A DNA stretch of 64,000 nucleotides from Pseudo-nitzschia pungens (Eukaryota > Bacillariophyta > Bacillariophyceae > Bacillariales > Bacillariaceae): assembly GCA_037355855.1 (NCBI GenBank), contig CM074758.1:7537001-7601000 (forward strand). Reading direction: 5' to 3'. This document shows, piece after piece, positions 32,740-42,786 of this stretch. Numbering within the stretch: position 1 is the first letter of the stretch; each line of letters opens with the position of its first letter. Under the pieces are notes generated by a model. That model was not told where the DNA came from. It made no database searches and worked only from the letters and a program-made list of their open reading frames with translations. Made by a program: the position numbers and the translations under genes.

Positions 32740-32771
<32 letters not shown>

Positions 32772-33634
32772 AGCAAGAACAAATTGCTTTGTTGTTTCCA
32801 ACTGCAAGGGAAGACTCACTCGCTAACTCACTCTCGAATTGAGAGGTTCCGGTGTGGAAGAATGTATGTGTTCGGATTTCGTGGGACCTCTCTCGAGTGC
32901 GGTGTCTGGTACCGTACAGCGCGTGCCATCGGCCTCTCTTTCTGTGTACGAGTACGAGACGTACGTATTCGTACCAGTAATTACTGGTACCGTACGGTCC
33001 TCTTGTGAACGAGGACTTCAAACTCTCTCTGACAGCCTTCAAATCCTCGAACCGAAAAGGGAATCATCCTTTTCGTGTGTGACATTGTTTAAATGCAGGT
33101 GCTGCAGGTGTTTTAGGTATGCAAAATTCGTCGGGTAGATATGCACATGCGCGCGCAGGCGCAGTCCGTTGGGCTAGATATTTTTCGTTCGGGTTTCCGA
33201 TGTCTGTTCGAAACCGCCTTGGCGTTCGGGTGCGACGATTCAAATCCGCAATACATAGTCGCGCTACAACTGCGCTGTTGGTGTCGGATGGGGCTTTTAT
33301 TGTTGCGGTGGAAACGAGGCGCAAGAAACCACGGATGCCTTCGCACGACCTTGTACTTGTAAGGTTTACTTGTACTTGCACTGGCACTTGCACTTCGTGA
33401 CTTCATTCGTTTTCCCACGATTTTTTTGAGATTGACATGATGGCGGCGTGCTCTTCATTACGGTAAGGTTAAGTTACTGTATGTTCTTTTCATCAAATCC
33501 ATTCATCAACGAGTGAGCAAATCAATTTTAACCGTTATTGATCGTTCGTTCAGCCGTTAATAGTACGTATGACGAGACATAAATACTCATCATTCTTTCA
33601 TGAAGAGAAAATTGATTTCTCATCAATACTACCA
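32223..33634. other. Gene-free, simple-repeat-rich spacer
   Basis: No supported gene. About 32280-32425 is a run of GATTCGATTCGA and GATTGGATTGG-type words, including nested short palindromes. A CT array lies at 32740-32769. Confidence 0.55.
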
Positions 33635-33639
33635 GTAAC

Positions 33640-33865
33640 TCTTGTAAATTCTAATGAACAAGTCTACAATCGGTCGTAACATTCAATAATTGTACTAATT
33701 GTATTAAACTAAAAAGTGAGTATTTGTGGTTGTGACATTTCATCGGTAGGTAAATCATTTTTGTGTGGTTCTCAAATTTGATTCTCGGGTCATTAATGCC
33801 TCGCTGATCATTATCGCCAATTTGTCAACGGTCATTTCTTACCCCTAACTCTAAATTATTCAACA
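33640..33865 (-). repeat. 3' LTR of the Copia element
   Basis: 226 bp, TGTTGAATAATTT...TTTACAAGA on the element strand; read by eye it is identical to 41402-41627. The pol stop codon TAA (33856-33858) lies inside this LTR. Confidence 0.95.
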
Positions 33866-35868
33866 CACTCCTGTGGACTTGTATCGCTATCGGTCTTCAT
33901 ATCCGTAGTCGGTGCCAGTCCATATCTTTCGATTGTTTCGTCATATTGCTGCTTGTAGATCTCCATTTGGTTTTCTTTTATTCCCAATATAAGGTTTCTA
34001 AACTTCCTAAACAGCCCACCTTGCACTGGTTTAGTGTAGTAATCGGCAATCATCTCCTTCGTGGGACAGTATCGAACACATATTTCCTTTCTCTTAATTT
34101 GATCCGTAATGAAGAAATATCTGATATGTATATGCTTTGATCCCTTCCCGCATGACATCCTTCCGTTGTTCTCCAACAATATCGCTGCCTTATTATCCTG
34201 GTAGAGTACATCCTCTGTGCTACTCCCTCCTTGTGCTACCCTGAAGTACCTGAACCACAGGTGCTTTGGTAACTTTTCTCCCACTGCAACCACCTCTGTC
34301 TCCGTAGAGCTAGTTGTATTTAGCTTGGTTTTGGTTGATGAAGCGTATATTGCGCCCTTACCGCTGGTCACCATTACCCCGACATGCCCTCGCATGTCTG
34401 AGTGTACGGCATGTGCCCCATCGATATACAATGATACTTCTCCACCTTCGTGTCTCAATATTAGTGGTAGGTGTTTTGTGGCTTGTATATATTTCATCAG
34501 ATGCGCTAGCTTCCGGTAGTCATGTTTATCTGGTTCCCGAACCCGGGTACACAGAAAGGCAACAGCGGTCTGTAGGTCCGGTCTCCCTCTCTTGCCCAAG
34601 TACAATGCTTGTGCTGTTGTAGTGTGGAAGTAATCCTTGGTTGCTTCATCTAATTTGTCGTCTTGTTCAGTACCATTTGTCTGAAACAGGTTCTCTGGTG
34701 CTGCTGTGGGCTTCTCTCCCACCATATCTTTTGGTAGGGTATTTAACATCTTTTGTATATAGTCATACATCGTGATTCGTACTTCTCCTGGTGTTCCGAA
34801 GTCGATCGTCATCCCTAAGTATTCATGCATTTTTCCTCTTGTCTCAGTCATGGGATCTGTTTTTCCGTATATAGCCCTTAATTGTGCTATAAGCCCATCA
34901 ACCTCCGTTGGGTCCACGTGGCTAATAATCATATCGTCCACATGGAATGCTACTGTCATTTGCCGACCTTTTATGTTTTTATTCCATACACAGTGGTCAT
35001 AGGGGTTCATGGCATATCCCCAGTCTTTCAGGTGCCCAGCCAGCTTCTTATATGATAGTAAAGCCGCATTTAGGGTCCCATATATAGCCTTGCTGCATTT
35101 AACAAATATGACCCATTTGCCCCTGACTTTCTTCAGGTACTTCTTCCAACGGTCTTTATCAAGGCGTACGAGGGTTAGAGCCAGATCCCCATCCACCCGT
35201 AGGATTAACCTTCCCTCCATTGGCGTTTGCAGGAAGTGTCCTGGTAGATCAAGTGTGGCAACGTCCCTCCCTTCGTGCGCGAAGGTCATTATAAGGTAAA
35301 ACAACGCCTCCGTTGCTACCGTTGGTGATTTCCTCTCTTCCTTGCTCATCCATATTCGTTGCTTCCGTCCATCAGCGCAAGCCCGCCCTTTCACTGTTCC
35401 ATCTCTTTTCCTAGTCAGGAACAGAAGTATTGGTAGCGCCCGTCTTTTGTCCTCATTCGAGAGTGATTCGTATTCGATCTCCTCGAACACCTCCCTTGAC
35501 AACATCTGTTTCATTTCTTTCATTGTGGCGGAGTGTCCTTCCTCCCCAAAATGCTTTAACCCTTCCTTCAGTCCATACTGATTCATGATGTAATGTGTTA
35601 CGGTCTCCCGTGTCCTTTGGTCGGCCTGTCCTAGAAACATCATAGCACGGTGATAATTATATTGTTCGTCACCTGACTGGACAGTTTCGATTCTCTTTTC
35701 ATTTGTTGTTGTTAGATTTGTATATGCGTCTTCAAATCCTCTCCATGTATATGGCTGCCCCCGATTGTGTCGTGTCGGGCGCTCTTCCACCGATTCCTCA
35801 TTGCTTGACACGCTCTGTGTTTCTCCCTCATCCGATTGGCTGTCAGCAGCTTCTGTGAACTCAATCAT
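33856..35868 (-). pseudogene. Copia pol, 3' part: reverse transcriptase and RNase H
   Basis: 670 residues from an internal Met; the frame runs open up into the 27-bp repeat at 35872-35898, so this is the downstream half of pol, cut from the upstream half by the insertion. Reverse transcriptase: KGRACADGRKQR, LDLPGHFLQTPMEG (first Asp), FVKCSKAIYGTLNAALLSYKKL, and the catalytic pair as FHVDDMIISH instead of YVDD. RNase H: YIDGAHAVHSDMRGH, STETEVVAVGE, YQDNKAAILLEN, then SKHIHIRYFFITDQ. These are in the usual order and intact. The frame ends in the LTR. Translation would need the upstream half of pol, so on this copy it is probably not expressed normally. Confidence 0.9.
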
Positions 35869-35898
35869 CTCTGCGTCGTTCTCTAGGTTTCTAATAAT

Positions 35899-37933
35899 AA
35901 TAATAATATACTTATTTAAGTAGGAAAATCCACCGAAGGTGGTTAAAAGCTACTCAGTCTGTAACCAGACTTTATCGTCGCCTCAATCGAAGAGAGGTTA
36001 GGCCCCAAGTTGTAGAACGACGCGCCGCCTCAACCATGGGGAATAGGCCCCAGGTTGTAAAGACGGCTATTTTGCAAACGAACCTTGGTAAGAAACAGGA
36101 AAAAAACGAACCAGTCCAGAGCACAACAGACACAGCTGTTGCAAAGCGTACAGGAGACGGGGTAACAAGAACGTGAAAGGGAAAACACAAGCAAAACTGT
36201 CCCTTGAATGCCACTGTACAGCATCAGTGATGCTTGGAGTGGTCAGCTGACACAAGCAAAACCCTTGCCTAGATACATAGTATCTGTAATGCAAGTGGTC
36301 AGCTGACGCAAGCAAAACTGGTCTCTGCATGCTGTATTGCAGCATCAGTAATGCGAGTGCCCCAAACACATTCCTTACCACTGTATGGTACATATAGTAC
36401 GGAGCCTACTACCAAATTCGTAACAGCTGTCCTTCTGTTCGAACTTCGTAGTAGGAGACACGTAGAGGCGGTGGAGCCTACTACCAAATTCAAATTCGTA
36501 ACAGCTGGCCTTCTGTTCGAACTTGAACTTGCTCTCCTGTAGTAGCTTGGAAACAGGGCCTTTAAGTGAAAACACTTATGGACCATCAGGGCTGTAGGCT
36601 TGAAAACAGGTCTCTGCTGTACTGTGAACTGGAGGGGTATATGTAGGTGGTGGTGCGTTAAGTAACATGTACTTAGCAGCTTTGGGGCTTGGGTCATAAA
36701 AACAGTAGGTCCATAATCAAAAACAATTATGGACTATCAGGGCAGTAGACTTGAAAACAGATGACAGTTGAAGTGTGCATCTGAGAGGGTTATGTAGGTA
36801 GGAGAGCCTTAAGCAAGCTGTACTTAGCGGCTTTGGGGCTTGGGTCAGGAAATAGTAGGACCTTAAGTGAGAACACTTATGGTCCAGCAGGGCAGTAGAC
36901 TTGAAAACAGATGACAGTTGAAGTGTGCATCTGAGAGGTATATGTAGGTAGGAGAGCCTTAAGCAAGCTGTACTTAGCGGCTTTGGGGCTTGGGTAAGGA
37001 AACAGTAGGACCATAAGCGAAAACACTTATGGTCCATCAGGGCAGTAGACTTGAAAACAGATGACAGTTGAAGAATGCATCTGAGAGGTATATGTAGGTA
37101 GGGGAGCCTTAAGCAAACTGTACTTAGTGGCTTTAGGGCTTGGGTCAGGAAACAGTAGGACCATAAGCGAAAACACTTAGGGTCCATCAGGGCAGTAGAC
37201 TTGGAAACAGATGACATTTATACAGTACACCTGAGAGGGTTATGTAGGTGGTGGAGCCTTAAGCAAACTGTACTAAGCGGCTTTGGGGCTTGGGTCAAGA
37301 AACAGTAGGACCATAAGCGAAAACACATATGGTCCAGCAGGGCAATGGACTTGAAAACAGATGACAGCTGGAATTTCTTGTAGAAATATACCTACAGTGG
37401 AAGGGGCTGTTCGTGAACTACACCTTGAAAAGACTTAGGGGACTTAGCAAGGAACCTTGAAGAATGTAGAACGTTAAGTGGAAATCACTTAGGAAGCTTG
37501 GAAACAATGTAGAACATTAAGTATAATATATACTTAAGGGCCTTGAGGGTGGAGCTTGGAAACAGATCGAAGCAGTACAGACGGCAACAGTAAGACGGCA
37601 ACAGTATTACGTAGTAGAAGTATTTTCGAATCGCTGTAGAATCGGTACTGGAGGTGCTGTAGAAAATTAGGTGTCGGTTTTGTTTTGGTTGTTGCTGCGG
37701 ATCGATCGGCCGAGTGGTGAATTGGCAACCAAATCAACCAAAAGAAGCAGCCAGCAACTGAACCAATAGCAGAAACAAAGAGCGCAGGTCTTGGTTAATA
37801 CATGTAGGTCCTGGGGTTGTGATTGGTGGTGTAAAAGGGAGCGAGATATCGCATGGTAAAGTTGTGTAGAAATCTACGTATTTTTAGTACTGGAACATCG
37901 GAACGTCGGACAAAATGCGCGATGCGCAAATTG
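35899..37933. mobile_element. 2,035-bp non-coding insertion in pol with 27-bp target duplication
   Basis: Identical 27-bp sequences (35872-35898 and 37934-37960, containing CGTTCTCTAGGTTTCTAATA) bracket it. The distance between them is 2,062 bp, and removing that length puts the two halves of pol in one frame. One end is an ATT-rich tail (AATAATAATATACTTATTT next to 35898); the other starts TTGCGCATCGCGC on the minus strand. A long target duplication plus a simple-repeat tail suggests target-primed reverse transcription of a non-autonomous element. Internal repeats include a diverged ~65-bp pair (35965-36065), a CAAGCAAAAC-containing set (36190-36320), a MITE-like TACTACCAAATTCGTAACAG block twice (36407 and 36478), and a 150-bp array. 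No coding sequence is supported. Confidence 0.75.
36541..37400. repeat. 150-bp tandem repeat, about 6 copies
   Basis: The word GGCAGTAGACTTGAAAACAG recurs at 36741, 36891, 37041, (37191 with one change) and in altered form at 36591 and 37341, exactly 150 bp apart. As 150 is divisible by 3, a 166-codon minus-strand frame repeats every 50 residues; I treat it as chance. Confidence 0.85.
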
Positions 37934-40003
37934 TGCGTCGTTCTCTAGGTTTCTAATAATCTCCTCCTCATCCACTCCTGTATTTTCGATGGCGTTATCG
38001 TCATCATCATCCACTCCTGTGCTTCCCACATCGGCCTCGTAGTCAATGTCCTCATCCTCGTCTTCGGCTGTATGCACTCCTGTACTCTCGTCGTCGTCTG
38101 TCTCTGAATCCGGCTCAGAGTCATACTCATAGTCAGAATCCTCACCTGAATCATAATCGGTGTCTGCATCAGGTATTTCCTCTCTTTTTCTATTGGTGAA
38201 GGTTATTCCCTTCTTCCCTCCTCCTGCGAGTTCATGCACACGGTCCACGATCTCGTCCGGCATTGGAAGAATCGTGTAGTCAGGCCTGTCGCGCTCGAGT
38301 TCTCTTCCCGTCCGAAGGTTCATGAACCTCATTCCTCCTTGCATATTGTCCATGGGCGCCATCGCGATTGCTCCTATTGTTCGTGGTCTCAGTGTATTGT
38401 CAGTTGTCCGGCGCACCTGTGCATAGGCCCCAAATGGTACCTGGCAATGTAGGTTGTAGTCCAACTTCCGGCCGGTGATAATAGTCAGTGGCGATAAGAC
38501 TCTTGATACGCCCCCTATCCAAGGTAATCCATTTAAATATAACAATGCGTTTGACATCAGGCCTATCACCATGGTTTTTGGTATGGTCTTGAATGGTGTA
38601 TGGTTGATCGCGCATCTTGCTCTCTCTTTGATAGTTCGTATGAAGCGCTCAATCTCTGGCACATGTTCCTCCTGCGCCGCCAGGTTCAGGGTAATCTGTA
38701 TTTCCCCCAGCTGATTTCGAAGGCTTTGAAACTGTTTATCCGCAAGTATCATGTTGATCTTGAATCCCCGTTTTTGATAATATTTATCGAGTTCCTTGAT
38801 TACGGCGAGCAAGCTGCTGCCGGTCATAGTTCGTATGAAGCGCTCAATCTCTGGCACATGTTCCTCCTGCGCCGCCAGGTTCAGGGTAATCTGTATTTCC
38901 CCCAGCTGATTTCGAAGGCTTTGAAACTGTTTATCCGCAAGTATCATGTTGATCTTGAATCCCCGTTTTTGATAATATTTATCGAGTTCCTTGATTACGG
39001 CGAGCAAGCTGCTGCCGGTCATGTCCTTCAGGATGTTGGCAGTTCCATAGTGGATATGTTTCGTGATGGTAACCAGGAATGGTAGTTCGTTTACATGCAT
39101 CATGTCCATTGAGATGGTAGTTTGTTGGTAATAGTCCATTATCTGTCTTGGGATCGGGACTAGTTGATCCGATACTACTCTTCTGTTTCTTCTCACTGTC
39201 TTCCCTTGTATACCACTAACGCTGGGCCCTAGGATTGCTTTCATGATGGTGATATCCCTCGGCGTGAATGGGCTGTTTATTAGTGGTCCGTACTTGGCAA
39301 CGCGCATCATGTCGTTGTCGCTCCAGTTAGTAATATTCTGTAGTTGTCTTGCCTTCATAGCGTTGTTATTATCCCTTCGCGAGAATTTTTCCTTGTTCCC
39401 TCGTATGGTTTCCACCGCTTTATTCTCGATTGCTTCTCCGAGTAGGACTGTTCCTTTTCTAATTTCAGTACTGCTATCCCAATAGTATAGCCCTTTATTG
39501 GATGGGACGAATCGACGGATCATTCCACTTGGATTGGTTACGCGAAAGGCATCCTCCACGCCATTATGGTATTCCACTGTATATCCCGGAAGATTGGTCA
39601 CTGCATGGAATGATAGGATGTTTGCAATTCCTCTTGGATAATAATATACCTCACCGAATCCTGGTAGGTCCCCGACCATTGTTATGACTGCTTTTCCGGC
39701 ATTGGTATATAGATGCAACACGTTTGTTGCGTCCCGGATGTTCTCGAGAAACCGTTTGTTATAAAACACATTTACACTTGAACAGTTGTCCAATAGCACC
39801 CATCTCGGGTTGATTCTTTTCTTACACTGATTAAACGTGTGGTTGTTGTTCCCTCTGACGTCTTCTACCAATATTTCTCTCTCGTCGGTTCTTCTGTTCG
39901 CGTTCTCCGTGAACAAGGTGATTCCGTAGTTATCTCCATCCAGCTCATCAGCCCAACTTTCTCCGTCACTGATAATACTATCTTGGTCGTGGTTAATTTC
40001 ATC
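37874..40003 (-). pseudogene. Copia pol, 5' part: protease and integrase, with internal duplication
   Basis: Directly follows the gag UAG (40004-40006) in the same frame, starting DEINHDQDS; no Met occurs near its start, so expression would need stop-codon readthrough. The protease-like site is RWVLLDNCSSVNVF, a variant of the D-[ST]-G-[AS] motif. Integrase: SMDMMHVNELPFL (first Asp), NMILADKQFQ (second Asp), EEHVPEIERFIRTIKERAR (Glu). The segment carrying the second Asp and the Glu is present twice in tandem, 65 codons each. An acidic region (DADTDYDSGEDSDYEYDSEPDSE) follows. The frame then runs past the 27-bp repeat into the insertion and stops at 37874. Confidence 0.85.
38631..39020 (-). 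repeat. Perfect 195-bp tandem duplication in integrase
   Basis: 38631-38825 and 38826-39020 are identical by eye, starting ATAGTTCGTATGAAGCG on the plus strand. The duplicated 65 codons keep the frame. Confidence 0.95.
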
Positions 40004-41347
40004 CTATGTTATGGCGTCAATTAAACACTGTTCGCCACTTATCTCCCTTTTCTCTCTCTGAATCCTCTTCCTTTCATTTTGGGTGGGATCCCCATTTTCC
40101 TTGGTCATGTGTGGACAGTTATAGGCCATACATTCATTCTTCCGATCGCAATTATAGCAGATATAATCCCCAGAACCGAGTCCGTTGGTTACGAATTGAT
40201 GTCCCGGTGTATATCGCGATTTGCTGCTGTTTCCGTTCCGTATTTGATATAGCCTTGGATTGAACTTGAAGTCTTCAAGTTGTGTGTGTGCTTCCGTTAT
40301 GTCCCTTGGGTACTCGTCTCTCCCCTTTGTCATGGCATTGTGACATTCCTGTTTATAAACAGCATACCTGGCATCATTAGCGTTCATGAAGAATATAATC
40401 GCTAAAGCTCTGTCCCTAGCTTTGTTTTGCACGTCGGGTGTGCGACTAGGGTCCTCAGTTGGGGCCCTCTCCGTATCTGACGGTTTCACATCAGCGCTTG
40501 TGGTGTCACTTGTGGCTTCTGCTGCTTTAATCGGTTCCTGCTTTATCCTTCTTTCGATTCGTGGGTCGACCTCATCCATCACCTCCTCTATATCCTCTTC
40601 ATCGTAGAATTTTGCTCCAAGCTTTTCAGCCACATTGACTAGCACTTCAAACTTTTCTAGATATTCACCCAGATCCATATCGTCCAATTGACGGAAGTTA
40701 TATACTTTCTTCTTTGCCAGGAATCTCTGGACTCGTCTGTTTCGTGCCCCTTCTCCTTGTTCACATACTGACTCGATAATTCCTAACAGTTTAATCACTG
40801 ATTTTTCAGCATGTGCGTCCTTGTAATCCTTATCGGCCTTAATCTTGTTCTTCATGATGGGGTCACATTGTCCCCACAGTACCTTGAATAGCTTCGTAAG
40901 GTTGATTCGGGTCTTCTGTACCACGTCCTTATATGCCTTTCGGTCCTGTTTGAACTCATCTTTTGCCATTTCCTTCTCAAAGTCAGTCATTGCTGCTAGT
41001 TCATCGGTTGTTGGTTGTGTTGGTGGTTCTATTGTGACCACTGTTAGCTTTCGTAGTTCTAGACTTGTCTCCTCGTTTCCTCCGTAGGTCTTGCCAGCGT
41101 AGTTGATGAACTTCTGTCTTGCGGTCATCCACTTCTTGTTGTGGATTTGGTGGTATATGAATACATCATCCTTGATCGAATTTGTTTCTCCTTTGAAACT
41201 GGATTTGATCCCAGTTTGGTTGTTACTGCTTCGGTTCTTCCCTTTGTTTCGGTTGGTCCGTCGTTTTTGGTCTTCCCCTCTTGGGGTCTCCTCATCTGTC
41301 TCTTGTTCGACATGTTTCTCCTCCTCGTTACCATTGTCTGTGCTCAT
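40004..41347 (-). CDS. Copia gag polyprotein
   Basis: 447 residues, ATG at 41347, 55 bases inside the 5' LTR junction. The N-terminus is Glu/Arg/Lys/Asn-rich. A helical capsid-like region follows (KFINYAGKTYGG...LTKLFKVLWGQCDPIMKNKIKADKDYKDAHAEKSVIKLLGIIESVCEQGEG...YNFRQLDDMDLGEYLEKFEVLV). Near the C-terminus CYNCDRKNECMAYNCPH resembles a spaced-out zinc knuckle rather than the standard CX2CX4HX4C. It ends LIDAIT then UAG, and the next codons continue as pol in the same frame. Confidence 0.88.
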   Translation of the reverse strand: MSTDNGNEEEKHVEQETDEETPRGEDQKRRTNRNKGKNRSSNNQTGIKSSFKGETNSIKDDVFIYHQIHNKKWMTARQKFINYAGKTYGGNEETSLELRKLTVVTIEPPTQPTTDELAAMTDFEKEMAKDEFKQDRKAYKDVVQKTRINLTKLFKVLWGQCDPIMKNKIKADKDYKDAHAEKSVIKLLGIIESVCEQGEGARNRRVQRFLAKKKVYNFRQLDDMDLGEYLEKFEVLVNVAEKLGAKFYDEEDIEEVMDEVDPRIERRIKQEPIKAAEATSDTTSADVKPSDTERAPTEDPSRTPDVQNKARDRALAIIFFMNANDARYAVYKQECHNAMTKGRDEYPRDITEAHTQLEDFKFNPRLYQIRNGNSSKSRYTPGHQFVTNGLGSGDYICYNCDRKNECMAYNCPHMTKENGDPTQNERKRIQREKREISGEQCLIDAIT

Positions 41348-41401
41348 GGTACCTTTCTAACTTGGTTAACTTCTTCTCTTCAACGCCTTTTTAGTTTAAT
41401 A

Positions 41402-41627
41402 TCTTGTAAATTCTAATGAACAAGTCTACAATCGGTCGTAACATTCAATAATTGTACTAATTGTATTAAACTAAAAAGTGAGTATTTGTGGTTGTGACAT
41501 TTCATCGGTAGGTAAATCATTTTTGTGTGGTTCTCAAATTTGATTCTCGGGTCATTAATGCCTCGCTGATCATTATCGCCAATTTGTCAACGGTCATTTC
41601 TTACCCCTAACTCTAAATTATTCAACA
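41402..41627 (-). repeat. 5' LTR of the Copia element
   Basis: 226 bp, identical by eye to 33640-33865; followed by the GTAAC target copy. It should hold the element promoter. Confidence 0.95.
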
Positions 41628-41632
41628 GTAAC

Positions 41633-42786
41633 CTAACTACGGTAGCTCGTAAGGTAGTAGTAGTAACACCAAAAACAAAAACATTAGGTCTGCCGTCAGC
41701 AGAAGCGCTCCTCTTGTTGCCATAATATTGTAGTAAAACTAACCTGTTCAAAGCCTTGTGAAGCAATGGAAAGATTAGGCCAGGAATACCTTTCTTATTT
41801 TACTAAATGCTGTGAGCAAGGTATTTCTACACTTTTTCTCATCAATCCCATTCTTGTAGGTAGATGATGCGGTCTACTACTAGTAGTTCTCAGCAGGATT
41901 GTTCGACAACACCAGGATTTACCCAAGAAGTGATGCCTGAATTTCTTTGCTAGAATCTCCTCCTTAGATTTGGAAGTCATCTTTCAATTGACTGGTGCTC
42001 CTGGTAAGAAGGTACCCTTGACCTCCCCTTCTTGCCTAGAAGGATCAAAGAAATTTGTTTGAAATGAATGCCTTGTGGCTTTTGATCTCGTCAACACAAT
42101 ATGGAGCATTACCAGATGTAATAAACGATTCTCCCAATGTTGCAAAGGAAAGTTTCTCCATTTCTTGGTTTGTCATGTATCCATCCGCATTGCTCGTCGC
42201 ATTGCAATTTTCTTCAAACGCCGTTGCAATATTTTTACTTCTCCAAAAGACTTCTTGCTACTCTAGTACATACTTCTTCCTCCACAAAGCTCGAAAGTTC
42301 GAAAGCTCTGTTACTACCTTCGGAGCGACAATCATGTGCTAACCCTGTTCTTCCCTTTGCCGTCTCACCTCTTGACATGTTTGCTTTCACATGGGTCCGA
42401 TACGAACTGATTTCATTACTAGTACTAGTACTAGTACTACCGTTTCCGTTTGCCATAGTTTGTGCCCACCATCTTCTCTCAGGACCCTTCTTGGCACTTT
42501 TGATCTTTCAGCTACTAATGTGCATAATGAAGTCAAAGATTACTTGCAGAGATTGGACGAAAGCATGTACGATTATGCAAGTTTAGGCAATGATTGATAC
42601 AATTAAATTACTGGTGCAGAAGCGTACTTCTATCCTGAATTTCATACCCACCCACGTGTTGCTCGATACCTTGGGTCTGGTTTCATTCTTGATGGATGAT
42701 AAACGTCTTCTTTGTTTCTACAAAACTCACGAGAACAATGGTAAATGCAGTAATCGTTCGAAACGGTTTTCTGCGTCTGCGTTCCA
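41633..42786. other. Spacer with scraps of possible old coding sequence
   Basis: No intact gene. Plus-strand pieces such as TNVHNEVKDYLQRLDESMYDYASLGND (about 42515-42594) and AEAYFYPEFHTHPRVARYLGSGFILDG (about 42617-42698) read like protein but are broken by stops, perhaps a decayed gene I cannot identify. A CTAGTA array lies at 42417-42437. Confidence 0.4.

Larger units (their letters stand above)
33640..41627 (-). mobile_element. Copia-type LTR retrotransposon, recent, with nested insertion
   Basis: A 7,988-bp element on the minus strand with LTRs at both ends and a 5-bp target duplication GTAAC (33635-33639 and 41628-41632). Order from its 5' end (41627): LTR, gag, UAG, protease, integrase, [2,035-bp insertion], reverse transcriptase, RNase H, LTR. 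Integrase before reverse transcriptase defines Copia/Pseudoviridae. I could not identify a primer-binding site or a strong polypurine tract. Confidence 0.95.

Noticed and set aside
35972..36697. Short minus-strand ORFs in the nested insertion as a transposase
   Set aside because: No catalytic motif; frames are short and follow the repeats.
36717..37217. Protein of 50-residue repeats on the minus strand
   Set aside because: The 150-bp period keeps any stop-free frame open; it lies in a non-coding insertion and shows no start context or conserved chemistry.
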